Below, one piece after another: positions 25,840-33,292 of a DNA stretch of 36,111 bases. Every line of letters begins with the position of its first letter. Positions within the stretch are counted from its first letter, which is position 1. Below the pieces are notes generated by a model. The model did not search any database. It saw only the letters and a list, made by a program, of their open reading frames with translations, and was not told the origin of the DNA. A program made the position numbers and the translations under genes. This DNA comes from Litorivicinus sp. (GTDB taxonomy: Bacteria > Pseudomonadota > Gammaproteobacteria > Pseudomonadales > Litorivicinaceae): NCBI GenBank assembly GCA_009886945.1, contig QXYM01000095.1, positions 1-36,111 on the forward strand. Direction: 5' to 3'.

Positions 25840-26421
25840 CGGAAATTGTTGAGAAATTTCCTGAACCACATGATCGCGCGCCCGAAATATCCGAGAACGC
25901 ACAGTGCCGATCGGGCAATTCATCGCCAACGCAATCTCATCATAGCTCATTCCTTCAAGCTCCCGAAGCGTCAACGCCTGTTTCAAATCATCCGGCAACT
26001 GTTCAATGGCATGCAAAATCGCTCGCTGTAATTCTTCAGCACCGGCTTCTTCATCGGGCGCACTGAGATCTTGTAGCACCGACAACTCGCCGGTGGCTTC
26101 ATCATCAACAGAGACATCTTTGGATTCTTTCAATTTGGACGCGAGGTGATTTTTGGCAGTATTCACAGCGATTCGATAAAGCCAGGTATAAAATGCACTC
26201 TCACCCCGAAAGGTGTGTAGTGACCGATAGGCCTTGACGAAGGTATCCTGAAGGACGTCTAGCGCATCACTTTGATTCGAGACCAAGCGGTTGACGAGAG
26301 ACAATAAGCGAGACTGATACTTGAGTACCAACAAATCAAAAGCATGGCGGTCGCCCAAGCGCGCACGATCGACCAACAGCTGATCGTTTTCAGCCTCGAC
26401 TTTTTGAACTGGCGACTCCAT
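25825..26421 (-). CDS. rpoE: RNA polymerase sigma factor RpoE (AlgU type)
   Basis: A 198-residue ECF sigma factor. Region 2 includes HAFDLLVLKYQSRLLSL, DVLQDTFVKAY and FRGESAFYTWLYRIAVNTAKNHL. Region 4 is near LREMEG-like LRELEGMSYDEIALAMNCPIGTVRSRIFRAR. It is very similar in motif content to Pseudomonas AlgU. It directs the envelope-stress regulon. The frame opens at a TTG at 26451; the ATG at 26421 gives a more usual N-terminus, though neither has a strong ribosome site, so the start is moderately sure. It is divergent from nadB, 69 bases apart, as in E. coli and Pseudomonas. I found no convincing sigma-E site in that gap. Confidence 0.95.
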   Translation of the reverse strand: MESPVQKVEAENDQLLVDRARLGDRHAFDLLVLKYQSRLLSLVNRLVSNQSDALDVLQDTFVKAYRSLHTFRGESAFYTWLYRIAVNTAKNHLASKLKESKDVSVDDEATGELSVLQDLSAPDEEAGAEELQRAILHAIEQLPDDLKQALTLRELEGMSYDEIALAMNCPIGTVRSRIFRARDHVVQEISQQFPGTFL

Positions 26422-26490
26422 ACCCAACGTGCGATTTCTCAAGAAATTCAATGACTACGATGACATGAGTGATAAAAAAGGACAAGTAAT

Positions 26491-28086
26491 ATGAGTGTTG
26501 AGCCACAACTGCACCAGGTCGATGTGCTGGTGCTGGGCGCAGGTGCAGCAGGCCTGACTGCTGCACTCTCCATCCCAAAGGATCTGTCCGTGGCCGTACT
26601 CACCAAAGATCCCAGTGGAGGATCCACGCGTTGGGCACAAGGTGGCGTAGCCGCCGTCATCGATGACCAGGATTCCATTGAAAGTCATGTTCAGGACACG
26701 CTCATCGCAGGTGCTGGATTGTGCCATCAGGATGTGGTGGAACACGTTGTGTGTAGCGCTCGAGACGCGATCGATTGGCTTGTCGAACAAGGCGTGGGTT
26801 TCACCAAATCTGACCAATCCTTTCACCTCACCCGTGAGGGTGGACACTCGCATCGCCGAATCTTGCATGCGGCGGACGCAACCGGTTGGGCGATTCAAGA
26901 TGCGCTTGACCAACGAGCCTCAGCTGCCGATAACATCACCTTTTACCACAACTTCATTGCGGTCGATTTGTGCTTCGATCGTGGCCGTGGCCCTCGCACT
27001 CGACGTGTTCGTGGATGTCATGTCTTGAATAAACAGACCGGAGAAGTGGATACCTTTTTAGCGCATGCTGTTGTGCTTGCCACCGGCGGTGCTAGCAAGG
27101 CGTATATCTACACCTCCAATCCCGATGGGGCGAGTGGTGATGGCATTGCCATGGCATGGCGAGCAGGATGTCGCGTCGCTAATCTCGAATTCAATCAATT
27201 TCACCCGACCTGTTTATACCACCCAGATGCCAAGTCCTTCCTCATTTCGGAAGCCGTCCGTGGTGAAGGCGGAATTCTGCGATTACCCGATGGCACGCGG
27301 TTTATGCCAGGCTTCGACCCGAGGGCTGAACTTGCTCCACGCGACATCGTGGCGCGTGCGATTGATCATGAAATGAAGCGGATTGGTGCTGATCACGTCT
27401 ATCTCGATATCACGCACCGAGATCCTTCCTTTATCAAAGACCATTTTCCGACCATCTATCAGCGGCTCATCGAGCTTGAGATCGACATGACAAAACAATG
27501 GATTCCGGTGGTGCCGGCAGCTCACTACACCTGTGGTGGAGTCCTTGTCGACTTGCATGGCGAGACCGATCTCGCGGGCCTTTATGCCATTGGAGAAGTG
27601 AGTTCGACAGGGCTTCATGGTGCTAATCGGATGGCTTCGAATTCACTACTGGAATGCATTGTCTTCGGACGCGCAACCGCAGCCCACATCACACAAACCG
27701 TGAAGACCCAAATGCCTCACGCCACTGTCAAATCCTGGGATGCATCGCAGGTCATTGATAGCGACGAAGACGTTGTCATCGCACACAATTGGGCGGAGAT
27801 CCGACGTTTTATGTGGGACTATGTCGGCATTGTTCGCACCGACAAGCGTCTTCAGCGGGCGTTAAATCGGGCACAACTACTCGCCCGTGAAATTGAAGAT
27901 TTCTACGCCAATTACCGGATCACCACCCACTTAATTGAATTGAGAAACCTCGTGGTTGTCGCTGAACTGATTATCCGCTGTGCACTCAAGCGTGAGGAGT
28001 CTCGGGGTCTCCATTTCACCCTCGATCACCCGGATCTATCGAAACATCCTGATGACACGATCTTAATCCCAGGCAAAGAGCGTTAA
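26491..28086 (+). CDS. nadB: L-aspartate oxidase
   Basis: A 531-residue FAD enzyme that oxidizes L-aspartate to iminoaspartate, the first step of NAD synthesis. The dinucleotide-binding motif GAGAAG is at residues 16-21. The SGGSTRWAQGGVAAV block, HSHRRILHAADATG, the active-site HYTCGGV segment and SSTGLHGANRMASNSLLE are all present. The C-terminal helical domain is complete. The ATG at 26491 has AAGGAC upstream at good spacing. nadA is not next to it in this window. The stop lies one base from that of the convergent ygfX. Confidence 0.97.
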   Translation: MSVEPQLHQVDVLVLGAGAAGLTAALSIPKDLSVAVLTKDPSGGSTRWAQGGVAAVIDDQDSIESHVQDTLIAGAGLCHQDVVEHVVCSARDAIDWLVEQGVGFTKSDQSFHLTREGGHSHRRILHAADATGWAIQDALDQRASAADNITFYHNFIAVDLCFDRGRGPRTRRVRGCHVLNKQTGEVDTFLAHAVVLATGGASKAYIYTSNPDGASGDGIAMAWRAGCRVANLEFNQFHPTCLYHPDAKSFLISEAVRGEGGILRLPDGTRFMPGFDPRAELAPRDIVARAIDHEMKRIGADHVYLDITHRDPSFIKDHFPTIYQRLIELEIDMTKQWIPVVPAAHYTCGGVLVDLHGETDLAGLYAIGEVSSTGLHGANRMASNSLLECIVFGRATAAHITQTVKTQMPHATVKSWDASQVIDSDEDVVIAHNWAEIRRFMWDYVGIVRTDKRLQRALNRAQLLAREIEDFYANYRITTHLIELRNLVVVAELIIRCALKREESRGLHFTLDHPDLSKHPDDTILIPGKER

Positions 28087-28087
28087 C

Positions 28088-28363
28088 TCAATGCACGCGA
28101 CATCGGTGACGTAACTGACGGAGATCTCGGGCGTTTGCGCGAGCGATCCAATGCAGCGTTCCTTGAGCGGCAGGCAGGTGGATCACACAATAACTCCAAG
28201 GACTTAAGCTCCACTCATCCACATGACACGACATCAATTCGACGCTTCTGGATTTCATTTGCACGACCAAATGATCCGCATTGCCGTCAAATTGCAAGTG
28301 CACCAAGCGAGGATAAGTCTTAAGAATACCGTGTTGACCGGTTAACCAAGTCAGGGCTTTCAC
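28088..28363 (-). CDS. Short YgfX (CptA)-like protein lacking the usual membrane spans
   Basis: A 91-residue protein. The second half (VELMSCHVDEWSLSPWSY to the basic tail RANARDLRQLRHRCR) resembles the C-terminal half of YgfX, the inner-membrane partner encoded next to SdhE. YgfX is normally about 135 residues with two N-terminal transmembrane helices, and none is visible here. The GTG start at 28363 overlaps the sdhE stop as GTGA, so the missing part cannot simply be upstream in this frame. It may be a shortened or divergent YgfX, or an unrelated protein in the same slot. The assignment rests mainly on position and the C-terminal pattern. Confidence 0.55.
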   Translation of the reverse strand: MKALTWLTGQHGILKTYPRLVHLQFDGNADHLVVQMKSRSVELMSCHVDEWSLSPWSYCVIHLPAAQGTLHWIARANARDLRQLRHRCRVH

Positions 28364-28635
28364 TGCTGGCTTTGCGCGACGCCCAGATCACCGCTGGCTT
28401 GGCGGACTTTCAGAACGATGTGAGCCAGTGCTTGATCGTCAGGCAGTTTAAATCCACGCAACCACTCCCAAATGTCTTGATCTTCACAATCCAAGAGTCT
28501 CCGGTAGGCTTCCTGATCGTTGGCTGCTAAATCTGGATAATGATTCCGGGTGAAGGGCATCAGCATCACATCGATTTCCAGCATTCCGCGCCTGGAATGC
28601 CAATAAAGTCTGTTGAATTCAGTGCGATCGTCCAT
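28360..28635 (-). CDS. sdhE: Succinate dehydrogenase assembly factor SdhE
   Basis: A 91-residue cytoplasmic protein with the SdhE RGxxE motif as RGMLE (residues 16-20) inside RLYWHSRRGMLEIDVML. The DLLAxPDxxI-like end of the fold is seen in LDCEDQDIWEWLRG. SdhE promotes covalent FAD attachment to succinate dehydrogenase and fumarate reductase flavoproteins. The five-helix family length is normal. The start ATG at 28635 lies 43 bases from divergent ygfZ, the arrangement known from E. coli (ygfX-sdhE / ygfZ). GTGA overlap links it to the YgfX-like gene. Confidence 0.93.
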   Translation of the reverse strand: MDDRTEFNRLYWHSRRGMLEIDVMLMPFTRNHYPDLAANDQEAYRRLLDCEDQDIWEWLRGFKLPDDQALAHIVLKVRQASGDLGVAQSQQ

Positions 28636-28678
28636 ACTCCCTCCCTATCGATACTAGTGTAGCACTCAGAGGCGTAGC

Positions 28679-29470
28679 ATGAATTCCCCATTTGGCTTGA
28701 TTCAATTCAAAGGCGATCAGACACTGAAGGTATTGCAGGGGCAATGCACTCAAATGGTGACTAACCTCACCCCTGAACATGCCCCGCTCGTCGCATTTTG
28801 TGATCCAAAAGGTCGAATGTTTGGATCGGGACGATTACTGCAATACAACAACCTCGTCAGCCTCATTACTCCAATCGATCAATCAGATGCACTGTTAAAA
28901 CGGCTCCATCCGTTTTTGGCGTTGTCTCGCGTATCGGCTGCTTTGACGGAAATCCCGGTCGGCCTAGTGGCACAGTCCTCGCTGTCACCTGCTGTTTGTC
29001 AGCACCAACCCGGAACCACGCGAGTTGGAGAATTTGGAAACACGCAATGGCAGGTTGGTGATCAAGACCAGCCGCATGACCCGAAAGCGGATATGGCAAG
29101 ACTATCAGCCGGACTCGGCTTTGTTCGCCAGGGTTCTGCTGATCTGCTGATCCCACAGCAAGCGCATTATCAAATGCTCGGTGGCGTCAATTTCAAGAAA
29201 GGCTGCTACACCGGTCAAGAAGTGATCGCTCGTCTTGAACACTTAGGCCAAGCCAAAAAATACCTCTATGTGTATCGAGAGGCTCCGGTGTCTCCGGGAG
29301 AATCCGTTGAACTGGATGGTACCTCTTTCCAAGTCTTTGACGCGGCCAATGATCAGGAAGATCAAGCTGCCTTGTTGCTAGCGCCTGTGTCGGTCAATCT
29401 AAAACAGTTGATCCATGTGCCCCTGACCATCACTCGGCAAGTCGAGGGGCAGCGACCAGTCAAGCTCTGA
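28679..29470 (+). CDS. ygfZ: Folate-binding protein YgfZ
   Basis: A 263-residue protein of the GcvT/YgfZ family. The N-terminal part contains LQGQCTQMVTNL and CDPKGRMFGSGRL, and the diagnostic motif KGCYTGQE is at residues 174-181 with C176. YgfZ uses tetrahydrofolate and supports repair or assembly of certain iron-sulfur enzymes, including the tRNA-modifying MiaB. The ATG at 28679 gives a compact N-terminus beginning NSPFGLIQFKG. Its last 72 bases overlap convergently with the 3' end of ung, an unusually long overlap for two conserved genes. Confidence 0.9.
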   Translation: MNSPFGLIQFKGDQTLKVLQGQCTQMVTNLTPEHAPLVAFCDPKGRMFGSGRLLQYNNLVSLITPIDQSDALLKRLHPFLALSRVSAALTEIPVGLVAQSSLSPAVCQHQPGTTRVGEFGNTQWQVGDQDQPHDPKADMARLSAGLGFVRQGSADLLIPQQAHYQMLGGVNFKKGCYTGQEVIARLEHLGQAKKYLYVYREAPVSPGESVELDGTSFQVFDAANDQEDQAALLLAPVSVNLKQLIHVPLTITRQVEGQRPVKL

Positions 29471-30115
29471 CAGCCCCTGCGCTGTCAGTCGTTGGTTGAT
29501 TTGGCTAAAAGGTCTTGATCCAAAAAACCCCCGATGAGCGGACAATGGAGAAGGATGGACCGATTCGATGACGCCTTGTCGCTCATCAATGAGTCTTCGT
29601 AATTGCCGTGCATCACTCCCCCACAAACAAAACACTCGGTAGCGGGTATCGTTTGCCAACCGCGTCATCACCAAGTCCGTAAATCGTTCCCATCCAAGGT
29701 TTCGATGACTTCCCGCTTCTCCAGGGCGAACGGACAAGACACGATTCATCAGCAGGACTCCACGTCGAGCCCAAGGAGTCAGATCTCCACTGGGCATCTC
29801 AACGACGCCAAATTCAGCCCGCCATTCCTTGAGAATATTTCGAAGCGATGGCGGGATCGCTGTTTGTTGACTGACCGAGAACGCAAGGCCTGTTGCCTGA
29901 TCAGGCCCATGGTAAGGGTCCTGCCCAACAATCACTGCAGAGCACATCGCCGGCGAGCACAGCTCGAATGCTCTAAATCGCTGAGAACGTGGCGGATAAC
30001 TCTCCTCGCTCAGGATCTTCTGGTCGAACTCCAATGCAATTTGAGACAGTTCCTCAAGCCCTAAAAATTCCTGCCAGTCTTGCGGGAGATCAGAAAATAT
30101 CCGTTCTAATTGCAT
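29399..30115 (-). CDS. ung: Uracil-DNA glycosylase
   Basis: A 238-residue family 1 UDG that removes uracil from DNA. The catalytic water-activating block is GQDPYHGPDQA (catalytic D66), and the second motif HPSPLSAHRGF (H187) binds uracil and DNA. WARRGVLLMNRVL also matches the family. An open frame runs upstream to 30361, but the extra 82 residues are low-complexity and overlap the divergent acyltransferase gene. The ATG at 30115 (MQLERIFSDLP) has a modest GGAA ribosome site. The C-terminal 24 codons overlap ygfZ in the opposite direction. Confidence 0.96.
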   Translation of the reverse strand: MQLERIFSDLPQDWQEFLGLEELSQIALEFDQKILSEESYPPRSQRFRAFELCSPAMCSAVIVGQDPYHGPDQATGLAFSVSQQTAIPPSLRNILKEWRAEFGVVEMPSGDLTPWARRGVLLMNRVLSVRPGEAGSHRNLGWERFTDLVMTRLANDTRYRVFCLWGSDARQLRRLIDERQGVIESVHPSPLSAHRGFFGSRPFSQINQRLTAQGLSELDWSLPLDLPSDGQGHMDQLF

Positions 30116-30140
30116 TGTTAGTTTCCGTTTTCGGTATAAT
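30110..30140 (+). promoter_or_regulatory. Sigma-70 promoter of the acyltransferase gene
   Basis: A perfect -10 TATAAT lies at 30135-30140. The -35 is weaker: GCATTG (30112-30117, 17-base spacer) or TTGCAT (30110-30115, 19-base spacer). Transcription would begin near 30147, about 18 bases before the ATG at 30165. The element overlaps the start of ung, so the two divergent genes share control DNA. Confidence 0.5.
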
Positions 30141-30164
30141 TTCGGTTTGCGATAAGGATAACGA

Positions 30165-31295
30165 ATGACCGATATTTCTGATATTGAGCCATACAGCGAC
30201 CAGGACGTCCCCCAAGTCATCGATCGACTCATCAACGATGATGAGTTCATCAAAGCCATTGGGCAATTAAAATTCAAAGGCTGGTTCACACCGTTGAGCT
30301 TTATCTTGCGGCCACGAATCCGTTCATTTTTGCGCTCCAAAGCGCAGGTCATCCAGACCATCCAAGATTTCCAATCAGCGGTGGAGCCTCAGCTAGCAAA
30401 AGTCTTATCACGAACCACTGAAACCTTCACTGTCTCGGGCCTTGATCATCTGAATCCCGAGCAATCCTATCTATTTTTAAGTAACCATCGCGACATCGCG
30501 ATGGATCCCGCATTCGTCAACTGGGCACTCTACAACGGTGGGTTTCACACCGTACGCATTGCGATTGGCGATAATTTGGTCAAAAAACCCTTCGTTGGGG
30601 ACCTCATGCGTCTCAACAAGAGTTTTATCGTGAAACGCAATGTCTCAGGTCCGCGAGAGATGCTGCAGACCTACTCAGCACTCTCAGGCTACATTCGCCA
30701 GTCGATTGAAGATGGACATTCAATCTGGATTGCGCATCGAGAGGGCCGGGCAAAGGACGGCATTGATCGAACCGATCCTGCGATTTTAAAAATGATTGCG
30801 ATGGCCGGTAAGCCACGTAATGAATCCTTCGAGGAAGCCGTTCGCGCGGCACAAATCGTTCCCGTGTCCATCTCCTACGAGTTCGATCCGTGCGCTCCCA
30901 TGAAAGCTCGGGAACTGGCAATGACTGAGCGCGATGGGTATTACACCAAACGGCCCGACGAAGATGTGCAATCGATCGCTGCAGGGATCATGGGCTGGAA
31001 AGGTCGTGTGCATCTGCATTTTGGCAAACCCATCACCGATGTCCCCGAGACACCTCAGGAATTAGCAACGCTGATCGATCATCAAATCATTCTTGGTCAA
31101 CGGGTCTTTGACACCGGACGCTTAGCGGACGCCCTACTGAAGAAGCACCATCTTCCAGACGACCTTCTTCCCGATGTGCAACAGCGCTTCCAGGCGTTGA
31201 TATCAGGAACTCCTGAGAAATATCGCGACAAACTATTGGAGATTTATGCGAATCCGCTCAGGCAATTCACCCTTCATCAGCAAAGCGAGCTCTAG
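30165..31295 (+). CDS. Glycerolipid acyltransferase (PlsB/PlsC superfamily, NHRD type)
   Basis: A 376-residue acyltransferase, larger than PlsC but far shorter than PlsB. Motif I reads NHRDIAMD (H108, D114), with five residues between His and Asp rather than the usual four. Later motifs include FIVKRN, the HREGRAKDG motif III, and PVSISYEFDP. No clear membrane span is seen apart from a weak one at 40-50. It probably acylates glycerol-3-phosphate or lysophosphatidate, but the substrate is not determined. The ATG at 30165 has AAGGA at 7 bases. It is divergent from ung, and its final 63 bases overlap convergently with a LuxR-type regulator gene. Confidence 0.85.
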   Translation: MTDISDIEPYSDQDVPQVIDRLINDDEFIKAIGQLKFKGWFTPLSFILRPRIRSFLRSKAQVIQTIQDFQSAVEPQLAKVLSRTTETFTVSGLDHLNPEQSYLFLSNHRDIAMDPAFVNWALYNGGFHTVRIAIGDNLVKKPFVGDLMRLNKSFIVKRNVSGPREMLQTYSALSGYIRQSIEDGHSIWIAHREGRAKDGIDRTDPAILKMIAMAGKPRNESFEEAVRAAQIVPVSISYEFDPCAPMKARELAMTERDGYYTKRPDEDVQSIAAGIMGWKGRVHLHFGKPITDVPETPQELATLIDHQIILGQRVFDTGRLADALLKKHHLPDDLLPDVQQRFQALISGTPEKYRDKLLEIYANPLRQFTLHQQSEL

Positions 31296-31859
31296 TCGAT
31301 CGCTCACCGGAGTTTTTTGAAAAATGTGACTGAGATGAGCTTTAATCGTGCGCTCAGTCACTCCCATTTCTCTGGCGATTCGCTTATTCGAGAGTCCTCT
31401 GGAAATCCATAACGCCACTTCGTGCTCGCGTGGAGAAAGAAGCTGGCACAGTGATTCTGCGATCGCATCACGATCGACTGTCATCTCTTCAACGATGCGC
31501 TCAAGCACAACCCGAGGAACCCAATATCGCCCTGCTAACAGCACACTTGAAATCCGCCTTAAATCGAACCCTTGATCATCACAGCTCAGATAGCCATGAC
31601 AGCCTGCCTTCACCAATAACATAGCAATATCGATATCACAGACTTGATCGATGACGACAAACTTCGTGCGGTTCGCAGCACTGATCTCGGTCACTGCCTG
31701 ACTCAATCCTTGTCTGACACGTGCAAACACATAGACACAAATATCGACAGCAGCAGCCTCTTGCAACGCACTTAGTCGAATCAATCGAATCCCTGAGGAT
31801 GATTTGAGCTGATCAGGCCAAGCCAAGCCCTGATCTGCACGGACACCAATCACAATCAT
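31233..31859 (-). CDS. LuxR-family transcriptional regulator with a degenerate receiver domain
   Basis: A 208-residue protein with a NarL-type layout. An alpha/beta domain at about residues 1-118 ends with VKAGCHGYLS and LLAGRYWVP, as in response regulators. A LuxR helix-turn-helix follows at 140-196 (LSPREHEVALWISRGLSNKRIAREMG). The receiver lacks the paired acidic residues after strand 1 and a phospho-accepting aspartate at strand 3 (VDICVYVFA), so normal phosphorylation is unlikely. No sensor kinase gene is near. The frame is open to 32057, but the ATG at 31859 has an excellent GGAGGT site at 7 bases. It is divergent from a YbaK-like gene and separated from it by several dyad repeats. Confidence 0.85.
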   Translation of the reverse strand: MIVIGVRADQGLAWPDQLKSSSGIRLIRLSALQEAAAVDICVYVFARVRQGLSQAVTEISAANRTKFVVIDQVCDIDIAMLLVKAGCHGYLSCDDQGFDLRRISSVLLAGRYWVPRVVLERIVEEMTVDRDAIAESLCQLLSPREHEVALWISRGLSNKRIAREMGVTERTIKAHLSHIFQKTPVSDRLELALLMKGELPERIRINLQ

Positions 31860-31892
31860 TTTTCGCACCTCCGGGCCGCAGTATGACTCCGG

Positions 31893-31958
31893 TGTCACAA
31901 GGATAGGTGACAGAAACGGTGCGGAAATGCACCACCTGCACCACCGATGCAGTCGGTG
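31893..31958. promoter_or_regulatory. Three consecutive dyads in the divergent regulator/YbaK-like intergenic region
   Basis: Three perfect inverted repeats lie in 66 bases: TGTCAC-N8-GTGACA (31893-31912), GGTGC-N6-GCACC (31918-31933) and CACCGA-N5-TCGGTG (31942-31958). They share a GGTG/CACC theme. The region is only 133 bases wide between the LuxR-type regulator start (31859) and the YbaK-like ATG (31993). Self-regulation of the regulator and control of the neighbour through these sites is inference. Confidence 0.45.
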
Positions 31959-31992
31959 TGTGATAAACTCTTGTTCTGGATTGGAACAGATC

Positions 31993-32442
31993 ATGAAAAC
32001 AATTACCCCACCGCTCGGACTTCTCGAATTTCTCGAGCGTGTTGGCAGCAATGCCAAAATCTATGAAATGGAAGCAGACGCGGACCAGCTCAGTCTGTCG
32101 CTTGGTTGCCGCGAGGAGGATATCCTGACCTGCTCGCTGCTTTTACACGCAGACCGTGCTCCGCGAATCGCGATTCATCCGTGGAACCAGCAACCGAAGC
32201 TCGACTCCAACGAACGGCGAGCAAATACCATGCAGGTCTACTTATTGACCGGCTACCAAGCACAATGGCTGCCCCCGTTTGGACTGCCACACCTCTTACA
32301 CACAACGCTTGATCCAGCCTGTCTTGACTCCCCATGCCTCTACGTCCCGGCGGGAGTCTTTCATGGCTGGATGGCAATTACGCCTGATGAACTCAAAAGC
32401 TTGACTGATTTCGATCGTTGGAGTCGTGAATTCGCCGCTTAA
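31993..32442 (+). CDS. YbaK/aminoacyl-tRNA deacylase-like protein
   Basis: A 149-residue protein that I place in the YbaK/ProX superfamily with moderate confidence. The pattern is an N-terminal LGLLEFLERVGSNAKIYEMEAD followed by an LSLSLGCREEDILTCSLLL helix-strand. A PPFGLPHLLHTTLDP segment then matches the family's substrate-pocket loop, and ITPDELKSLTD closes it. YbaK-type proteins hydrolyse mischarged tRNA in trans. The usual lysine of the family's K-T/S-L segment reads T-C-S-L here, so activity is uncertain. The open frame begins at 31927, but the ATG at 31993 with GGAA upstream gives a sensible N-terminus. Its TAA shares a TTAA with the stop of the convergent LysE-type gene. Confidence 0.55.
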   Translation: MKTITPPLGLLEFLERVGSNAKIYEMEADADQLSLSLGCREEDILTCSLLLHADRAPRIAIHPWNQQPKLDSNERRANTMQVYLLTGYQAQWLPPFGLPHLLHTTLDPACLDSPCLYVPAGVFHGWMAITPDELKSLTDFDRWSREFAA

Positions 32443-33047
32443 TAGAGCGCCAGAAGGCTTCCGGCGATCACGAATAAACATCCGAAAAACTGTTCCTGCC
32501 GCTTCATTAAGGCCTCCGAGTTGAGCCATGGCCTCAGTGCGTGGGCAAGCCACGCGTAATTCAACATCACCACTGTATCGATCGCGACAGAAGTCACCGC
32601 TAACACCGAATATTGCGGTAACAACGCTTGGCTATGGTCAACAAATTGTGGGAAAAATGCGGCTAAAAAGACAAAGGCCTTCGGGTTAGTCACATTGATG
32701 AAAATCGCTCGAGTGAAAAGAGCCGATTTCGGTGCGCTCGTCACGTCGCGGGCCAACTGCACCTCTGGCCAAATCAGCTTGGATCCACCAATCCACACTA
32801 GATAGCCAACGCCCGCCCATTGCAAGACCATAAACGCCAATTCACTGCTGGCGAGAATCGCACCTAAACCAACCCCCACCACGATTAACTGAACAATCAA
32901 GCCAACCTGAAGGCCCGCGATCGCAGGCAATGCCTGACGAAATCCATAACTCAAGCTGGTCGACAAGGTGTTGATACAACCTGAACCTGGGGAAATCGAG
33001 ATCACGATCATGGCCAGGACGTAAGCCAACCAGACATCGAGTTGCAT
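32439..33047 (-). CDS. LysE/RhtB family amino-acid exporter
   Basis: A 202-residue membrane protein with about six hydrophobic spans. It has the RhtB family signature: an N-terminal span followed by SPGSGCINTLSTSLSYGFRQAL, then GVGYLVWIGGSKL and FINVTNPKAFVFLAAFFPQF. Such carriers export amino acids (threonine, homoserine, lysine or leucine) by proton exchange; the substrate here is unknown. The ATG at 33047 is preferred over the preceding TTG at 33050 and lies 3 bases after the stop of the CPXCG gene, so the two probably form an operon. The 3' end shares TTAA with the YbaK-like gene. Confidence 0.9.
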   Translation of the reverse strand: MQLDVWLAYVLAMIVISISPGSGCINTLSTSLSYGFRQALPAIAGLQVGLIVQLIVVGVGLGAILASSELAFMVLQWAGVGYLVWIGGSKLIWPEVQLARDVTSAPKSALFTRAIFINVTNPKAFVFLAAFFPQFVDHSQALLPQYSVLAVTSVAIDTVVMLNYAWLAHALRPWLNSEALMKRQEQFFGCLFVIAGSLLALY

Positions 33048-33050
33048 CAA

Positions 33051-33236
33051 TTACTCATCATCACGGCGGACAGTGACCTGGAAATCATGATCTGCGTTCA
33101 CTTGCAGATCAAAAAGAATCGGACAGCAACAGACTTGGCAATCTTGCCAATATTCTTGACTTCCAGCGCTCGCGTCGATGTCCGTCTGCTGAAATTCACC
33201 GCAGTACGGACACATAATTTCAACGGTATCCCACAT
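33051..33236 (-). CDS. CPXCG motif-containing cysteine-rich protein
   Basis: A 61-residue protein with a CPYCGE zinc-ribbon half (residues 9-14), the DIDASAGSQEYWQDCQVCC block and a VRRDDE end. This is the small CPXCG family common in gammaproteobacteria. It probably binds a metal through the two cysteine pairs; its biological role is not known. The frame is open to 33368, but the ATG at 33236 gives the family's usual length and N-terminus. The nearest ribosome-like site, AGGGAG, is 13 bases away, so the start is not fully certain. It lies 3 bases upstream of the exporter gene. Confidence 0.85.
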   Translation of the reverse strand: MWDTVEIMCPYCGEFQQTDIDASAGSQEYWQDCQVCCCPILFDLQVNADHDFQVTVRRDDE

Positions 33237-33292
33237 TTTTTTCGTTTGCTCCCTAGAGACCTTGAGGTCGACCCTTGCGCCCATGAAAACAG

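Noticed and set aside
26422-26490. A sigma-E promoter directly upstream of rpoE
   Set aside because: I looked for GGAACTT plus a GTC-A box on the rpoE strand in the rpoE/nadB gap and saw only poor matches.
30116-30361. 82-residue N-terminal extension of ung
   Set aside because: It overlaps the divergent acyltransferase gene and its promoter, and family members start at the ATG at 30115.
31860-32057. 66-residue N-terminal extension of the LuxR-type regulator
   Set aside because: It would cover the divergent dyad region and the YbaK-like start, and the ATG at 31859 has a near-perfect ribosome site.
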